Below are positions 38,532 through 47,099 of a stretch of DNA of 64,000 nt, piece by piece. The position numbers were made by a program, and so were the translations under genes. Positions within the stretch are counted from its first letter, which is position 1. Every line of letters starts with the position of its first letter. The DNA is from Rhodanobacteraceae bacterium (GTDB lineage: Bacteria > Pseudomonadota > Gammaproteobacteria > Xanthomonadales > Rhodanobacteraceae), in assembly GCA_009996615.1 (NCBI GenBank), contig JAACZU010000002.1, positions 268,045 to 332,044 of the forward strand, read 5' to 3'. Under the pieces are notes generated by a model. The model saw only the letters and a list, made by a program, of their open reading frames with translations. It made no database searches and had not been told where the DNA came from.

Positions 38532-41045
38532 CTACGGCTGCTCGAAGCCGTCGGCGAACACGCGGTCGTTCGCCAGCACCGTGAAGGCGTGGCTGGCCGA
38601 GTCGACGCTGGTATTGCCGGCGACGTCGGTCGCGCGCGCCCTGGCGGTGTGCAGGCCGTCGGCGAGCGGCGCGGGCATCGCGAACAGCCACTGGCCCGCC
38701 GCGTCCGCGCTGGTGCTGCCGATCGCGCTGCCGTCGACGAGCACCGTCACCGTGCTGCCCGGTTCGGCGGTGCCCGACACCGCGGGCCGGTTGTCGAGGG
38801 TGACGCTGCCGTCGGCCGGGGTCGCCAGCACCGGCGCCGGCGGCGGCGTCGTGTCGATCGTGAACATGTGCGGGGCCGAGTCCGGGCTGGTGTTGCCGGC
38901 CGCATCGGTCGCACTCGCCTTGACCGTATGTGCGCCGTCGGCCAGCGCCGTCGCCGGCGTGAACGACCAGTGGCCGGCCGCATCGGCCGTGGCCGTGCCG
39001 ACGACCGCGCCGTCCACGCTGACGGCTACGAGGCTGGCCGGCTCGGCCGTGCCGCTGATGGCCGGCTGGTTGGCGTTGGTCGTGCTGCTGTCGGCCGGTG
39101 TCGCCAGCACCGGCGCCGGCGGCGGTGTCGTGTCGATCGTGAACGTGTGCGGGGCCGAGTACGGGCTGGTGTTGCCGGCCGCATCGGTCGCACTTGCCTT
39201 GACCGTGTGCGCGCCATCGGCCAAGGCGGTGGACGGCGTGAATGCCCAGTCCCCGCCCACGGACGCGGCGACCGTGCCGGCGATGCCGCCATCGATGTAG
39301 GTCGTCACCATGCTGTTGGCCTCGGCCGTGCCGGCAAAGGTCGGGCGGTTGTCGTTGCCGACGCTGCCGTTCGCCGGCGTGAGCAGCACCGGCGCCGGCG
39401 GCGGCGTAGTGTCGATGGTGAAGCTCGTCGGCGCGCTGCGCAGGCCGAGGTCGCCCTGGTCGTACACCGCCGCCTGCACCTGGTGGACGCCAGTGCCGAG
39501 GGCGGTCGGGATCGTTGCGCTGAAGGTGCCCGCGCCGTCCGCCGTCGTCACGAGCTGCAGCGCGCCGTCGACGAAGAGCGCGACGCCGCGACTGGCCTGC
39601 GCGCCGCTGCCGGTGACGACCGGCGTGGGGTTGCCCACGTAGCTGCCGTTGGCGGGTGTATGCACGACCGGCGCGGCGGCCTGCGCATAGCCGCCCGGCA
39701 GCACCGTGGCGATGCCCGTGCCGCCGCTCAGCGCGCCGTAGGCCAAGCCGCCCGGCGCGGTCATATCGGCCTGCACGCCGGCGCTGGCGCCGAGGATCTG
39801 GGGATTGCAGCTGCCGCCGGCACTCTGCAGCAGCACGCGGCCGCCACCGCCGCCACCGCCCGGTCCGACCCGCATGCCCTGGGCGTTCCCGCCCACGCCG
39901 CCCGGTGCCTGCAGTGCATTGCATGAAGCGCTGCCCGCCACGCGCAGGTGGATCGTGCCGCCGGCGCCGCCGCCGCCGGCCGCATCGCCCGTCGCGACGG
40001 CTGGGGCGCTCGCGCCGGCGGCCTGCAGCACGCCGCCACTGCCGACGATGCTGCCGGCGCGCAGGAACACGACGCCGCCCCCCCGGCCTCCCTGGCCGTT
40101 GCCGCCGCTGTCGCCGTGGCCGGCGCCGCCGCCACCGCCCATCAGCAGCGCAGCCTGGGGCAGCGGCGCGGCCAGCGCCGCGCCGCCGAGTCCGCCGGCC
40201 GCACGACTGCCGTCGAGATAGCCGTCGCTGTAGCCGCCTTGCCCGCCGCTGCCGCCGTTGCCGCCGCCGCCGCCACCGCTGTGGTAGCACGCGCCGCCGC
40301 CACCGCCGTTGGCGACGTTGCCGCGGCCGGTCTGCGCGACGCCGAAGCGCGTCGCCGCCACGCCCTCGCCTTTCTGCGCGCCGGCCGCGGCCGGCTCGTC
40401 CAGGCCGGTGCATCCCATCGCACCGCTTGCGTCGTCGACGTAGTTGCCGCCACGCAGGCCGGTGCCGTTCGCCGCGAAGGCCTTGGCGGTGGAGAGGTTG
40501 ACGGTGCCCTGCACGAGCGCCGCGACGATGCCGCCGACGCTGCCGTTCCACGGCAGCGGCCTGACGCTGCCGGTGCTGCCGAATGTCAGCGTGGTGTATT
40601 CGGGCAGCCGCACCACCTGCGTCGCATCCGCCGGGAACGCCGCCAGCAGCGGCGCCGTCAGCGTGAGGGCGCTGGGCGTCACCGCCGCGACACGCGCCAG
40701 CTCCCAGTGGCCGACGCCGTCCGTGCCGAGGTCGAACGGACCGGGCTGGCCGCTGGCCGGCTCCGGCACGAGGCCGGTGGCCTGCCACAGCATCACAAGG
40801 TCGCCGGGCGCGAATCCTTCCACGCCACCGCTGGACGCGCCGATCGCGACCAGCGTGTCACCCGCTGCCACTGGCACGCTCACCGGCGCGTAGGTGTTGA
40901 TCACGGTGTTGGCGACGCCGACGGTGAGGCTGCCGTGGTGGCCGTCGCCGAGATGGAAGCCGTCGGCTTCGGCACGCGCCGCCTGCGCAACGAGGCACAG
41001 CGCGAAGATCAGCGCCGCGGCGGCGGCGCTCCGGATGCGTTGCAT
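38532..41045 (-). CDS. Large secreted Ig-like-repeat surface protein with Gly-rich core and FxDGFE tail
   Basis: The 837-residue protein has a signal peptide (residues 1-25, ending AQAARAEA), an N-terminal domain, a very Gly-rich segment (about 215-450), then about four bacterial Ig-like repeats of about 93 residues, each with 'FTIDTTPPPAPVL' and 'DGAHTVKASATDAAGNTS'. It ends NDRVFADGFEQP. The design resembles AgmC-type adhesins and other BIG-repeat surface proteins. An adhesion or matrix role is inferred. The DNA repeats at 38580-39680 have a period of about 279 bp and come from the protein repeats. Confidence 0.75.
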   Translation of the reverse strand: MQRIRSAAAAALIFALCLVAQAARAEADGFHLGDGHHGSLTVGVANTVINTYAPVSVPVAAGDTLVAIGASSGGVEGFAPGDLVMLWQATGLVPEPASGQPGPFDLGTDGVGHWELARVAAVTPSALTLTAPLLAAFPADATQVVRLPEYTTLTFGSTGSVRPLPWNGSVGGIVAALVQGTVNLSTAKAFAANGTGLRGGNYVDDASGAMGCTGLDEPAAAGAQKGEGVAATRFGVAQTGRGNVANGGGGGACYHSGGGGGGNGGSGGQGGYSDGYLDGSRAAGGLGGAALAAPLPQAALLMGGGGGAGHGDSGGNGQGGRGGGVVFLRAGSIVGSGGVLQAAGASAPAVATGDAAGGGGAGGTIHLRVAGSASCNALQAPGGVGGNAQGMRVGPGGGGGGGRVLLQSAGGSCNPQILGASAGVQADMTAPGGLAYGALSGGTGIATVLPGGYAQAAAPVVHTPANGSYVGNPTPVVTGSGAQASRGVALFVDGALQLVTTADGAGTFSATIPTALGTGVHQVQAAVYDQGDLGLRSAPTSFTIDTTPPPAPVLLTPANGSVGNDNRPTFAGTAEANSMVTTYIDGGIAGTVAASVGGDWAFTPSTALADGAHTVKASATDAAGNTSPYSAPHTFTIDTTPPPAPVLATPADSSTTNANQPAISGTAEPASLVAVSVDGAVVGTATADAAGHWSFTPATALADGAHTVKASATDAAGNTSPDSAPHMFTIDTTPPPAPVLATPADGSVTLDNRPAVSGTAEPGSTVTVLVDGSAIGSTSADAAGQWLFAMPAPLADGLHTARARATDVAGNTSVDSASHAFTVLANDRVFADGFEQP

Positions 41046-41145
41046 GGTGGACCCCTGGTGGCACGGCATGGTCGTGCGGGCGCGCCATCATCGCGCACGC
41101 CGGGCGCGGTCGTCACGGGGCGCCGCCGAGTGGGCTGCGTGGTGG

Positions 41146-42006
41146 TCAGGCGCGAATGGGAGCGCCGGCCAGCGCCGCCGCGACCGCCGCCGCGTCTTCC
41201 AGGTGCAGGTGGTGGTGGCCCGGCAGCCGCACCACGCGGATGTCGGCGACGCGCGCGGCGCGCGCGTCCATCATCGCGCGCGGCAGGTAGCTGGTGGCCG
41301 GGTCGGCCAGCACCAGCACGGTCGGCGCGCGGATGCCGGCGAGCATCGCCAGCACCTGCTCCTCGGTGAAGCGTTGCGGGCTGGGCAGGGTCAGGCGCGG
41401 ATCGGTCGACCAGACCCAGCCGCCCTCGACCGGCTTGACGCCGCGCGTGACGATCGCGCGCGCGCCGGCCTCGGACAGGTCGTTCACGCTGACGCGCGCG
41501 GCGATCGCCTCGTCGAGCGTGGCGAACACGCGCAGCGGCCGCCGCGCGCCGAACGCGGCGTGCTGGTCGAGCGCGCTGCGCAGGCGCGGCAGCGCCTCGT
41601 CCAGCGTCGCGGTCAGCGGGCCGAGCGCCTCGATCAGCAGCAGGCGCCCGACGCGCTCGGGGCAGGCCGCCGCGAACAGGCTGGCCAGCGTGCCGCCGAG
41701 CGAATGGCCGAGCAGGTCCGCGCGCGCCCAGCCGAAGTGGTCGAACGCGGCGCGCAGGTCGTCGAGCGCATCGACGTAGTGGTACCAGGCACCCGCTGGC
41801 AGGTGGCTGGAGCGGCCGTGCCCGCGCAGGTCGAGCGCGACGACGCGCCAGTGCGCGGCCAAGAGCGGCGCCAGATGGTCGAACGTGCCGGCGTTGTCGA
41901 GCCAGCCGTGCAGTGCGAGCAGCGGCGGCGCGGCCGGATCGCCCCAGCAGCGCGCCGCCAGCGTGCCCTGCGGCAGCGCGAGCGTGAGTTCCTCAGCGGC
42001 GTGCAT
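41146..42006 (-). CDS. Alpha/beta-fold hydrolase
   Basis: The 286-residue hydrolase has LLALHGWLDNAGTFD (oxyanion region), the nucleophile elbow GHSLGG near residue 103, and a catalytic histidine in the LPGHHHLHLE segment. It is a cytoplasmic esterase, lipase or similar enzyme of unknown substrate. Its start overlaps the ferrochelatase stop by 14 bases, so the two are co-translated; the conserved hemH-hydrolase pairing does not by itself reveal a haem role. Confidence 0.85.
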   Translation of the reverse strand: MHAAEELTLALPQGTLAARCWGDPAAPPLLALHGWLDNAGTFDHLAPLLAAHWRVVALDLRGHGRSSHLPAGAWYHYVDALDDLRAAFDHFGWARADLLGHSLGGTLASLFAAACPERVGRLLLIEALGPLTATLDEALPRLRSALDQHAAFGARRPLRVFATLDEAIAARVSVNDLSEAGARAIVTRGVKPVEGGWVWSTDPRLTLPSPQRFTEEQVLAMLAGIRAPTVLVLADPATSYLPRAMMDARAARVADIRVVRLPGHHHLHLEDAAAVAAALAGAPIRA

Positions 42007-43108
42007 CGCGCAGGCGCTCGTGGCGGGTGCGCACCGCGGCGCCCTGCGCGGCTGCGCGCGCGGCGTCCCAGCCCGGCTCGAACTCGGGCCAGCCCTGAGC
42101 CTGGCGCAGCACCAGCTCGGCCAGCGCGGCGACGTGGTCGTCGCTGCTGTTCAGCGCCGGGATGTACTCGAAGCGCTCGCCGCCGGCGTGCAGGAAGCGC
42201 GCATGGTTGGCCATCGCGATCTCCTCCAGCGTCTCCAGGCAGTCGATCGCAAAGCCCGGGCACAGCACCTGCACATGCTTGACGCCCTGGCCGGGCAGCG
42301 CATCGAGCGTGGCCTCGGTGTACGGCTGCAGCCACTTGGCGCGGCCCACGCGCGACTGGAACGTGACCAGCAGCTCGTCCTCGCGCAGGTCCAGCCGCTC
42401 GCGCAGGCGCCGCGCGGTCGCCTGGCACTGGCAGAAGTACGGATCGCCGGCGCGGAAGTACTTGTCCGGAATGCCGTGGTAGGACAGCACCAGCCGCTGC
42501 GCGCGGCCGTGGCGCTGCCAGTGCGCCTCGACGCTGCGCGCGAGCGCTTCGATGTAGCGCGCGTCGGCATGGTAGTCGGCGACGAAACGCAGGTCCGGCA
42601 CCCAGCGCCAGCGCGCCAGTTCCGCGCCGACCGCATCGAGCACCGAGGCCGTCGTGGTGCCCGAATACTGCGGAAACAGCGGCAGCACCAGCACGCGGCG
42701 CGCGCCGGCTGCGGCCAGCTCGCGCAGCACCGGGCCGACGCCGGGTTGGCCGTAGCGCATCGCGTGGCGGACCAGGATCGGCCCCGGCCGTTGCGCGCGC
42801 AGCGCCGCCTGCAGCCGCTCGGCCAGTGCGGCGGTGCCGGTCGCCAGCGGCGAACCTTCGGCGGTCCAGATCTTGGCGTATAGCGCGGCCGAGCGCGCCG
42901 GCCGCACGCGCAGGATGATGCCGTGCAGGATCAGCCGCCACAGCACGCGCGGCATCTCGACGATGCGCGGGTCGGCGAGGAACTGGCCGAGGTAGCGGCG
43001 CAGCGCGCGCGGCGTCGGTGCGTCCGGCGTGCCGAGGTTGACCAGGAGCACGGCGGCGGCGGCTTCGCTGCCATGCCGGAATTGGGGCTGTCCGTAATAA
43101 CGCGGCAT
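41993..43108 (-). CDS. hemH: Ferrochelatase
   Basis: The 371-residue enzyme inserts Fe2+ into protoporphyrin IX in the last step of protohaem synthesis. Visible signatures are AVLLVNLGTPDAP at the N-terminus, the catalytic histidine in LSYHGIPDKYFRAGD, TFQSRVGRAKWLQPYTE and CPGFAIDCLETLEEIA. Its length is typical of gammaproteobacterial HemH. It heads a two-gene unit with the hydrolase. Confidence 0.97.
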   Translation of the reverse strand: MPRYYGQPQFRHGSEAAAAVLLVNLGTPDAPTPRALRRYLGQFLADPRIVEMPRVLWRLILHGIILRVRPARSAALYAKIWTAEGSPLATGTAALAERLQAALRAQRPGPILVRHAMRYGQPGVGPVLRELAAAGARRVLVLPLFPQYSGTTTASVLDAVGAELARWRWVPDLRFVADYHADARYIEALARSVEAHWQRHGRAQRLVLSYHGIPDKYFRAGDPYFCQCQATARRLRERLDLREDELLVTFQSRVGRAKWLQPYTEATLDALPGQGVKHVQVLCPGFAIDCLETLEEIAMANHARFLHAGGERFEYIPALNSSDDHVAALAELVLRQAQGWPEFEPGWDAARAAAQGAAVRTRHERLRDARR

Positions 43109-43250
43109 CGGTGGGGTGTGCTGGGTTCTACGCGGACCGGTCGTGCCGGCCCGCCGCCTGGCGGGGATCGTCGCTTGCCCGGCAGTCGCTCTCGAGCAGG
43201 CGCGGTGATGGCAGGCCGGAACGGCGGCTCAGGCCTGCATTAACATGGTT

Positions 43251-43278
43251 TTGACGTCGTCGGAATTGCTGTTAGACT
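43251..43278 (+). promoter_or_regulatory. Sigma-70-type promoter TTGACG-N16-TAGACT
   Basis: TTGACG (43251-43256) and TAGACT (43273-43278) are spaced by 16 bases and lie in a locally AT-richer segment 61 bases before the ATG at 43339. It is the best sigma-70 match in the window. Confidence 0.6.
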
Positions 43279-43338
43279 CGGGCATGCCACCGCGGACCAC
43301 CGCGGGGCTGACGACTACTATAACGATAACACGCCGCC

Positions 43339-44256
43339 ATGCGCCCACTGACCTGCCTCATCGCAGCAGGGATGTTTGCTGTCGCCGCGGCGTCCGCACA
43401 CGCGGCGCCGGTTGCCTATGGAGAGGCATTCGATACGCTCTACCGCATCGACCTCGATGCGCGCACCGCGACCGCGGTCGGCGCGGCGGGCAGGTATGCC
43501 GGCCAGGACATCGTCAACATCAGCGGCCTGGTGCAGGCGCGCGAAGCGTTCTATGCGATCGCCGGCGGCTTCAAGCTGCTGCTGCGCGTCGATCCGGGCT
43601 CCGGTGCCGCCACTGTGATCGGCAGCCTCGGCCTCAGCGGCCAGGGCTCGGGCCAGTTCGACCCGCTCGACCTGAACATGACGGCGGCCTGCGACGGCAC
43701 GCTGTGGCTGTCCTCCGCGGTCGCCAACAAGCTGTGGACGGTCGATCGGGGCACCGGCGCGACGACCCTGGTCGGTCCGACCGGTCGCACGATCACCGGC
43801 CTCGCCGCGCATGGCAAACGCCTCTACGGCGCTGGCGGCAAAGGCGACAACAGCCTTTACGACATCGATCCCGCGACCGGCGCAGCCACGCTGATCGGCC
43901 CATTCGGCGCCGCCGCTCCGGCCTGGATCACCACGGTATCGATGAGCTTCGACGAGCGCGGCGCGCTCTGGGCCGTGTTCAACTACACGCCACCCGCGCC
44001 GGGTTCCTCGTCGACGCCGGACTGGAGCGATCTGGCGAAGATCGATCCTGTCACTGGCAAGGTCACCATGCTCGGTCCGATCACCGGGCCCGGTGCATTG
44101 CGCGGGGTCGGCATGAAGGGCTTCACGGTCGGGCCGGCGCCGTGCGGCACGCTGCCCGCGGCGCAGCCGGCGCCGGTCGGCGCACCGTGGGCGCTGGCGC
44201 TGCTCGGCGCATTGCTGGCCATCGCCGGACGCCGCCACTTCCGCCGCGCTTTTTAG
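43339..44256 (+). CDS. Secreted beta-repeat protein with PEP/IPTL-CTERM-like C-terminal anchor
   Basis: The 305-residue protein has a signal peptide (about 1-23, ending ASAHA), repeated TATAVGAAG / AATVIGSLG / ATTLVGPTG / AATLIGPFG units about 50 residues apart suggesting a propeller-like fold, and a C-terminal tail PVGAPWALALLGALLAIAGR followed by Arg-rich residues. That tail has the motif-helix-basic layout of PEP-CTERM/IPTL-CTERM sorting signals. No exosortase gene is in the window. It has its own strong promoter. Confidence 0.7.
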   Translation: MRPLTCLIAAGMFAVAAASAHAAPVAYGEAFDTLYRIDLDARTATAVGAAGRYAGQDIVNISGLVQAREAFYAIAGGFKLLLRVDPGSGAATVIGSLGLSGQGSGQFDPLDLNMTAACDGTLWLSSAVANKLWTVDRGTGATTLVGPTGRTITGLAAHGKRLYGAGGKGDNSLYDIDPATGAATLIGPFGAAAPAWITTVSMSFDERGALWAVFNYTPPAPGSSSTPDWSDLAKIDPVTGKVTMLGPITGPGALRGVGMKGFTVGPAPCGTLPAAQPAPVGAPWALALLGALLAIAGRRHFRRAF

Positions 44257-44419
44257 GAGCGGCGCAGCCGCGACGAGGCGCCGCGACGTTGAACCAAGCC
44301 CGGTCGCGCCTGCGTCGCTCCTGCACGCTGTGCGGCATCGGTATGCGGCCGCGCCGGTCATGGCCCACTCAGGCCGGACTGGTAACGTGGGCGCCGCTTC
44401 CTTACCCCACGGAGACGAG

Positions 44420-45106
44420 ATGCCCATGCGCCGCACCCTGCTGACGTTCACGCTGGCCCTGTTTGCGACCATCGCCCTGACCGCGAGCGCGGGCGAGCGC
44501 GAGAACAAGCGCGCGGAGAACGCGCTGCGCGTGCTGAGCGAGGTCATGCAGGCGCCGGACAAGGCGATCCCGCGCGACCTGCTGCAGAACGCGCAGGCGA
44601 TCGCGGTGATCCCGGACGTGATCAAGGCCGGCTTCGTGCTCGGCGGCCGCCATGGCGAGGGCCTGATCGCGGTCAAGACGCGCGACGGCACCTGGTCCAA
44701 CCCGAGCTTCATCAGCCTGACCGGCGGCAGCGTCGGTTTCCAAGCCGGCGTGTCCTCGACCGACGTGATCCTGGTGTTCCGCACCCAGCGCGGCGTCGAG
44801 TCGATCGTGCACGGCAAGTTCACGCTCGGTGCCGACGCCTCGGCCGCGGCCGGCCCGGTCGGCCGCTCGGCGCAGGCGGCGACCGATGCGCAGCTCAAGG
44901 CCGAGATCTATTCCTACTCGCGCGCGCGCGGCCTGTTCGCCGGCGCGGCGCTCGACGGCAGCGCGCTGACGATCGACAACGGCGCCAACCAGGCCGTCTA
45001 CGGCGAGGGTGTGACCGCCCGCCGCATCTTCGAAGGTGGCGTCGGCAACGTGCCGAACGCGGTGGTCGACTTCCGCGACCGCCTCGAGGAGTACACTAGC
45101 AAGTAA
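44420..45106 (+). CDS. SYLF (Ysc84/DUF500) domain lipid-binding protein, exported
   Basis: The 228-residue protein has a signal peptide ([20 protein letters not shown], ending TASA) and a SYLF domain covering the rest: [45 protein letters not shown] and the end '[12 protein letters not shown]'. SYLF domains bind phosphoinositide-type lipids in eukaryotes; bacterial periplasmic versions are uncharacterised. GGAGACGAG precedes the ATG. tatA follows 119 bases downstream. Confidence 0.85.
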   Translation: MPMRRTLLTFTLALFATIALTASAGERENKRAENALRVLSEVMQAPDKAIPRDLLQNAQAIAVIPDVIKAGFVLGGRHGEGLIAVKTRDGTWSNPSFISLTGGSVGFQAGVSSTDVILVFRTQRGVESIVHGKFTLGADASAAAGPVGRSAQAATDAQLKAEIYSYSRARGLFAGAALDGSALTIDNGANQAVYGEGVTARRIFEGGVGNVPNAVVDFRDRLEEYTSK

Positions 45107-45225
45107 GTCGCAACGCCCCGGAACCGGCTATTCTGGGCGTTTCGGGCGCCGGCCCCACGGCCGGCGCCGCCATTCCCGGCGTGCGCCGCCGCAGGCGCGC
45201 ACGCACCGCGCAGAGGAACCGGATC

Positions 45226-45468
45226 ATGGGTAGTTTCAGCATTTGGCATTGGCTGGTCGTGCTGGTGATCGTGGCGCTGGTGTTCGGCACCAAGCGGCTG
45301 CGCAACATCGGCGAGGACGTCGGCGCCGCGATCAAGAGCTTCCGCAAGGGCATGCAGGATGGCGAGTCCGCCGATCCGGCGCAGCTGAAGGCCGATCCGC
45401 CGCCCGCGGCGCCCGGCGCGACGCCGGACGCGCAGGCAGACGCCAAGGCGTCCGAGCGCAACCCCTGA
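45226..45468 (+). CDS. tatA: Twin-arginine translocase subunit TatA
   Basis: The 80-residue protein has one N-terminal span ([21 protein letters not shown]), the hinge [23 protein letters not shown] and a hydrophilic acidic tail, the standard TatA layout. TatA oligomers form the pore that exports folded proteins. It is first in a tatABC operon. Confidence 0.95.
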   Translation: MGSFSIWHWLVVLVIVALVFGTKRLRNIGEDVGAAIKSFRKGMQDGESADPAQLKADPPPAAPGATPDAQADAKASERNP

Positions 45469-45503
45469 GTGCCGCCGCCGGCCCCGGCGGAGGATGACCC
45501 GTC

Positions 45504-45818
45504 ATGTTCGATGTCAGCTTCAGCGAGCTCGCGCTGATCGCGGTCGTCGCGTTGCTCGTGCTCGGCCCCGAGCGGCTGCCGCGCGTCGCGCGCACGGCCG
45601 GCGCGCTGCTGCGGCGCGCGCGCTCGAGTTGGCAGAGCGTGCGCAGCGAGATCGAGCGCGAGCTGGCCGCCGAGGACCTGAAGAAGTCGCTCGACGAGGC
45701 GCGCCACGCGGCCGACATCCGGCCCGACGTCGCGGCAGCCGCGGCCGACCTGGACGCTTCCACGCGCACGCCCGCCGCGCCGCCACCGACCTCCACGCCG
45801 ACCGATGACCGACGCTGA
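45504..45818 (+). CDS. tatB: Twin-arginine translocase subunit TatB
   Basis: The 104-residue protein starts MFDVSFSELALIAVVALLVLGPERLPRVAR, the characteristic TatB N-terminus with the GPERLP hinge, followed by amphipathic and charged regions. TatB forms the receptor complex with TatC. GGAGGA lies nine bases before the ATG and the gene overlaps tatC by 14 bases. Confidence 0.95.
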   Translation: MFDVSFSELALIAVVALLVLGPERLPRVARTAGALLRRARSSWQSVRSEIERELAAEDLKKSLDEARHAADIRPDVAAAAADLDASTRTPAAPPPTSTPTDDRR

Positions 45819-46572
45819 GCGCCCCGAGGACGACGCCGAGCAGTCGTTCGTCTCGCACCTGGTCGAGCTGCGTTCGCGCCTGCTCAAGGCGGTCGCCGCC
45901 GTGCTGCTGCTGCTGCTGGCGCTGCTGCCGTTCGCCAACAAGCTGTACGGCTGGCTCGCGCTGCCGCTGATCCGGCACCTGCCGCAGGGCGGCACGATGA
46001 TCGCGACCGAGGTCGCCTCGCCGTTCCTGACGCCGCTCAAGCTGGCGTTCTTCGTCGCGCTGTTCGCGGCGATCCCGTACGTGCTGTACCAGCTGTGGGC
46101 GTTCGTCGCGCCGGGCCTGTACCGGCACGAAAAGCGCCTGGCGGTGCCGATCCTGGTCTCGTCGGTCGTGCTGTTCTACCTCGGCTGCGCGTTCGCCTAT
46201 TTCCTCGTGCTGCCGGCCGTGTTCACGTTCATGACCCACATCGCGCCGGCCGGCGTCGCGGTGATGCCGGACATCGGCCACTACCTCAGCTTTGTACTCG
46301 GCCTGTTCCTCGCGTTCGGGCTGTGCTTCGAGCTGCCTGTGGTGCTGGTGATCCTGGTCGCGCTCGGCATCGTCACGCCGGCGCAGCTGGCCGACAGCCG
46401 GCGCTACGCGATCGTCGGCTCGTTCGTCGTCGCGGCGGTGCTGACCCCGCCGGACGTGCTGTCGCAGACGATGCTGGCGCTGCCGATGTGCCTGCTGTAC
46501 GAGCTCGGCATCGTCGGCGCGCGCACGCTCACGCGCACCGCGCCGGCGCCCGAGCCGCGCGAGGACGGATAG
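45805..46572 (+). CDS. tatC: Twin-arginine translocase subunit TatC
   Basis: The 255-residue polytopic protein has six predicted spans with family signatures HLVELRSRLLKA near the N-terminus, YQLWAFVAPGLYRHEKR, and LAFGLCFELPVVLVIL. TatC recognises twin-arginine signals, such as that of IorB at 30809. It ends the operon. Confidence 0.96.
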   Translation: MTDAERPEDDAEQSFVSHLVELRSRLLKAVAAVLLLLLALLPFANKLYGWLALPLIRHLPQGGTMIATEVASPFLTPLKLAFFVALFAAIPYVLYQLWAFVAPGLYRHEKRLAVPILVSSVVLFYLGCAFAYFLVLPAVFTFMTHIAPAGVAVMPDIGHYLSFVLGLFLAFGLCFELPVVLVILVALGIVTPAQLADSRRYAIVGSFVVAAVLTPPDVLSQTMLALPMCLLYELGIVGARTLTRTAPAPEPREDG

Positions 46573-46879
46573 CCGGCTGTCCACGCCGTTCGCGGTTCAG
46601 CGAATTTTACTTCGGGCGTTTGCCACGTCTGTACAATGTCCGCCACGCGCGGCATGCGCCTCGATATGCGCCGCGCGCGGCCAGGGCCGGACCCTGCGGA
46701 AGCGCCTGCCGGCGGCGCGCTGCGTCTCATGGGGGCTTAGCACATTCCGGCCCATGCCGTCCGACGATTACCTCACAAGATCAACGGCTGCCGATGCCAA
46801 TAGCGTGACGCAGTTGGCATAGTTACACTTGTCGACGAGGCAGCAACCGTCCTCGCCTCGACGGAGCAGGATTACCGCC
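46573..46879. other. Intergenic region with TACAAT box and an inverted repeat
   Basis: This 307-base stretch has no credible long gene. It holds a TACAAT -10 box at 46632-46637, followed by a GC-rich, foldable segment (46645-46735) that could be a leader or small RNA, and the inverted repeat TGCCAA-N13-TTGGCA (46795-46819) before the RHH gene. I compared the foldable segment with 6S, SRP and tmRNA hallmarks and saw no match. Confidence 0.5.
46795..46829 (+). promoter_or_regulatory. Inverted repeat TGCCAA-N13-TTGGCA at the RHH promoter
   Basis: The dyad (46795-46819) directly precedes a TACACT -10-like box (46824-46829), 51 bases before the RHH gene. RHH proteins typically repress their own promoters through such repeats, so this is a candidate operator. 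Confidence 0.4.
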
Positions 46880-47098
46880 ATGAAGAAGACCACGATCGCC
46901 AATGAAGATGCGCGCGATGCAAGCCTGCGCGTCTCCAAGCGCGTGCGCGACAGCCTGAAGGCGGCTGCCGCGGTGATGGGGCGGCCGCTGTACGACGTGA
47001 CCAACGAGGCGATCAGCAACTACCTCGCCGGCCTGCGTCTGGGCGACCCGCTCGCCGCGATCCGCCGAACCGGCCGCAGCCGCAAGGCCGGCGGCTGA
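46880..47098 (+). CDS. Ribbon-helix-helix (Arc/MetJ-like) small DNA-binding protein
   Basis: The 72-residue basic protein contains ASLRVSKRVRDSLKAAAAVM, a beta-strand plus helix of an RHH fold, then GRPLYDVTNEAISNYLAG as the second helix. Such proteins are usually antitoxins or autorepressors. No toxin gene is adjacent: upstream is non-coding and downstream is a convergent GATase gene. The ATG at 46880 was preferred over an in-frame upstream extension. Confidence 0.6.
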   Translation: MKKTTIANEDARDASLRVSKRVRDSLKAAAAVMGRPLYDVTNEAISNYLAGLRLGDPLAAIRRTGRSRKAGG

Positions 47099-47099
47099 C

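Noticed and set aside
38580-39680. Regular DNA repeats that might be a CRISPR or tandem-repeat array
   Set aside because: The period of about 279 bp is a multiple of three and encodes Ig-like protein domains. There are no short identical repeats with unique spacers. No CRISPR array was found anywhere in the window.
46640-46740. Foldable region after tatC as 6S RNA, 4.5S SRP RNA or tmRNA
   Set aside because: I looked for the SRP loop GGAAG/AGCAG arrangement, the tmRNA GGGGGC start with tRNA-like end, and a 6S central bubble, and none fits. It is only recorded as a possible unknown transcript.
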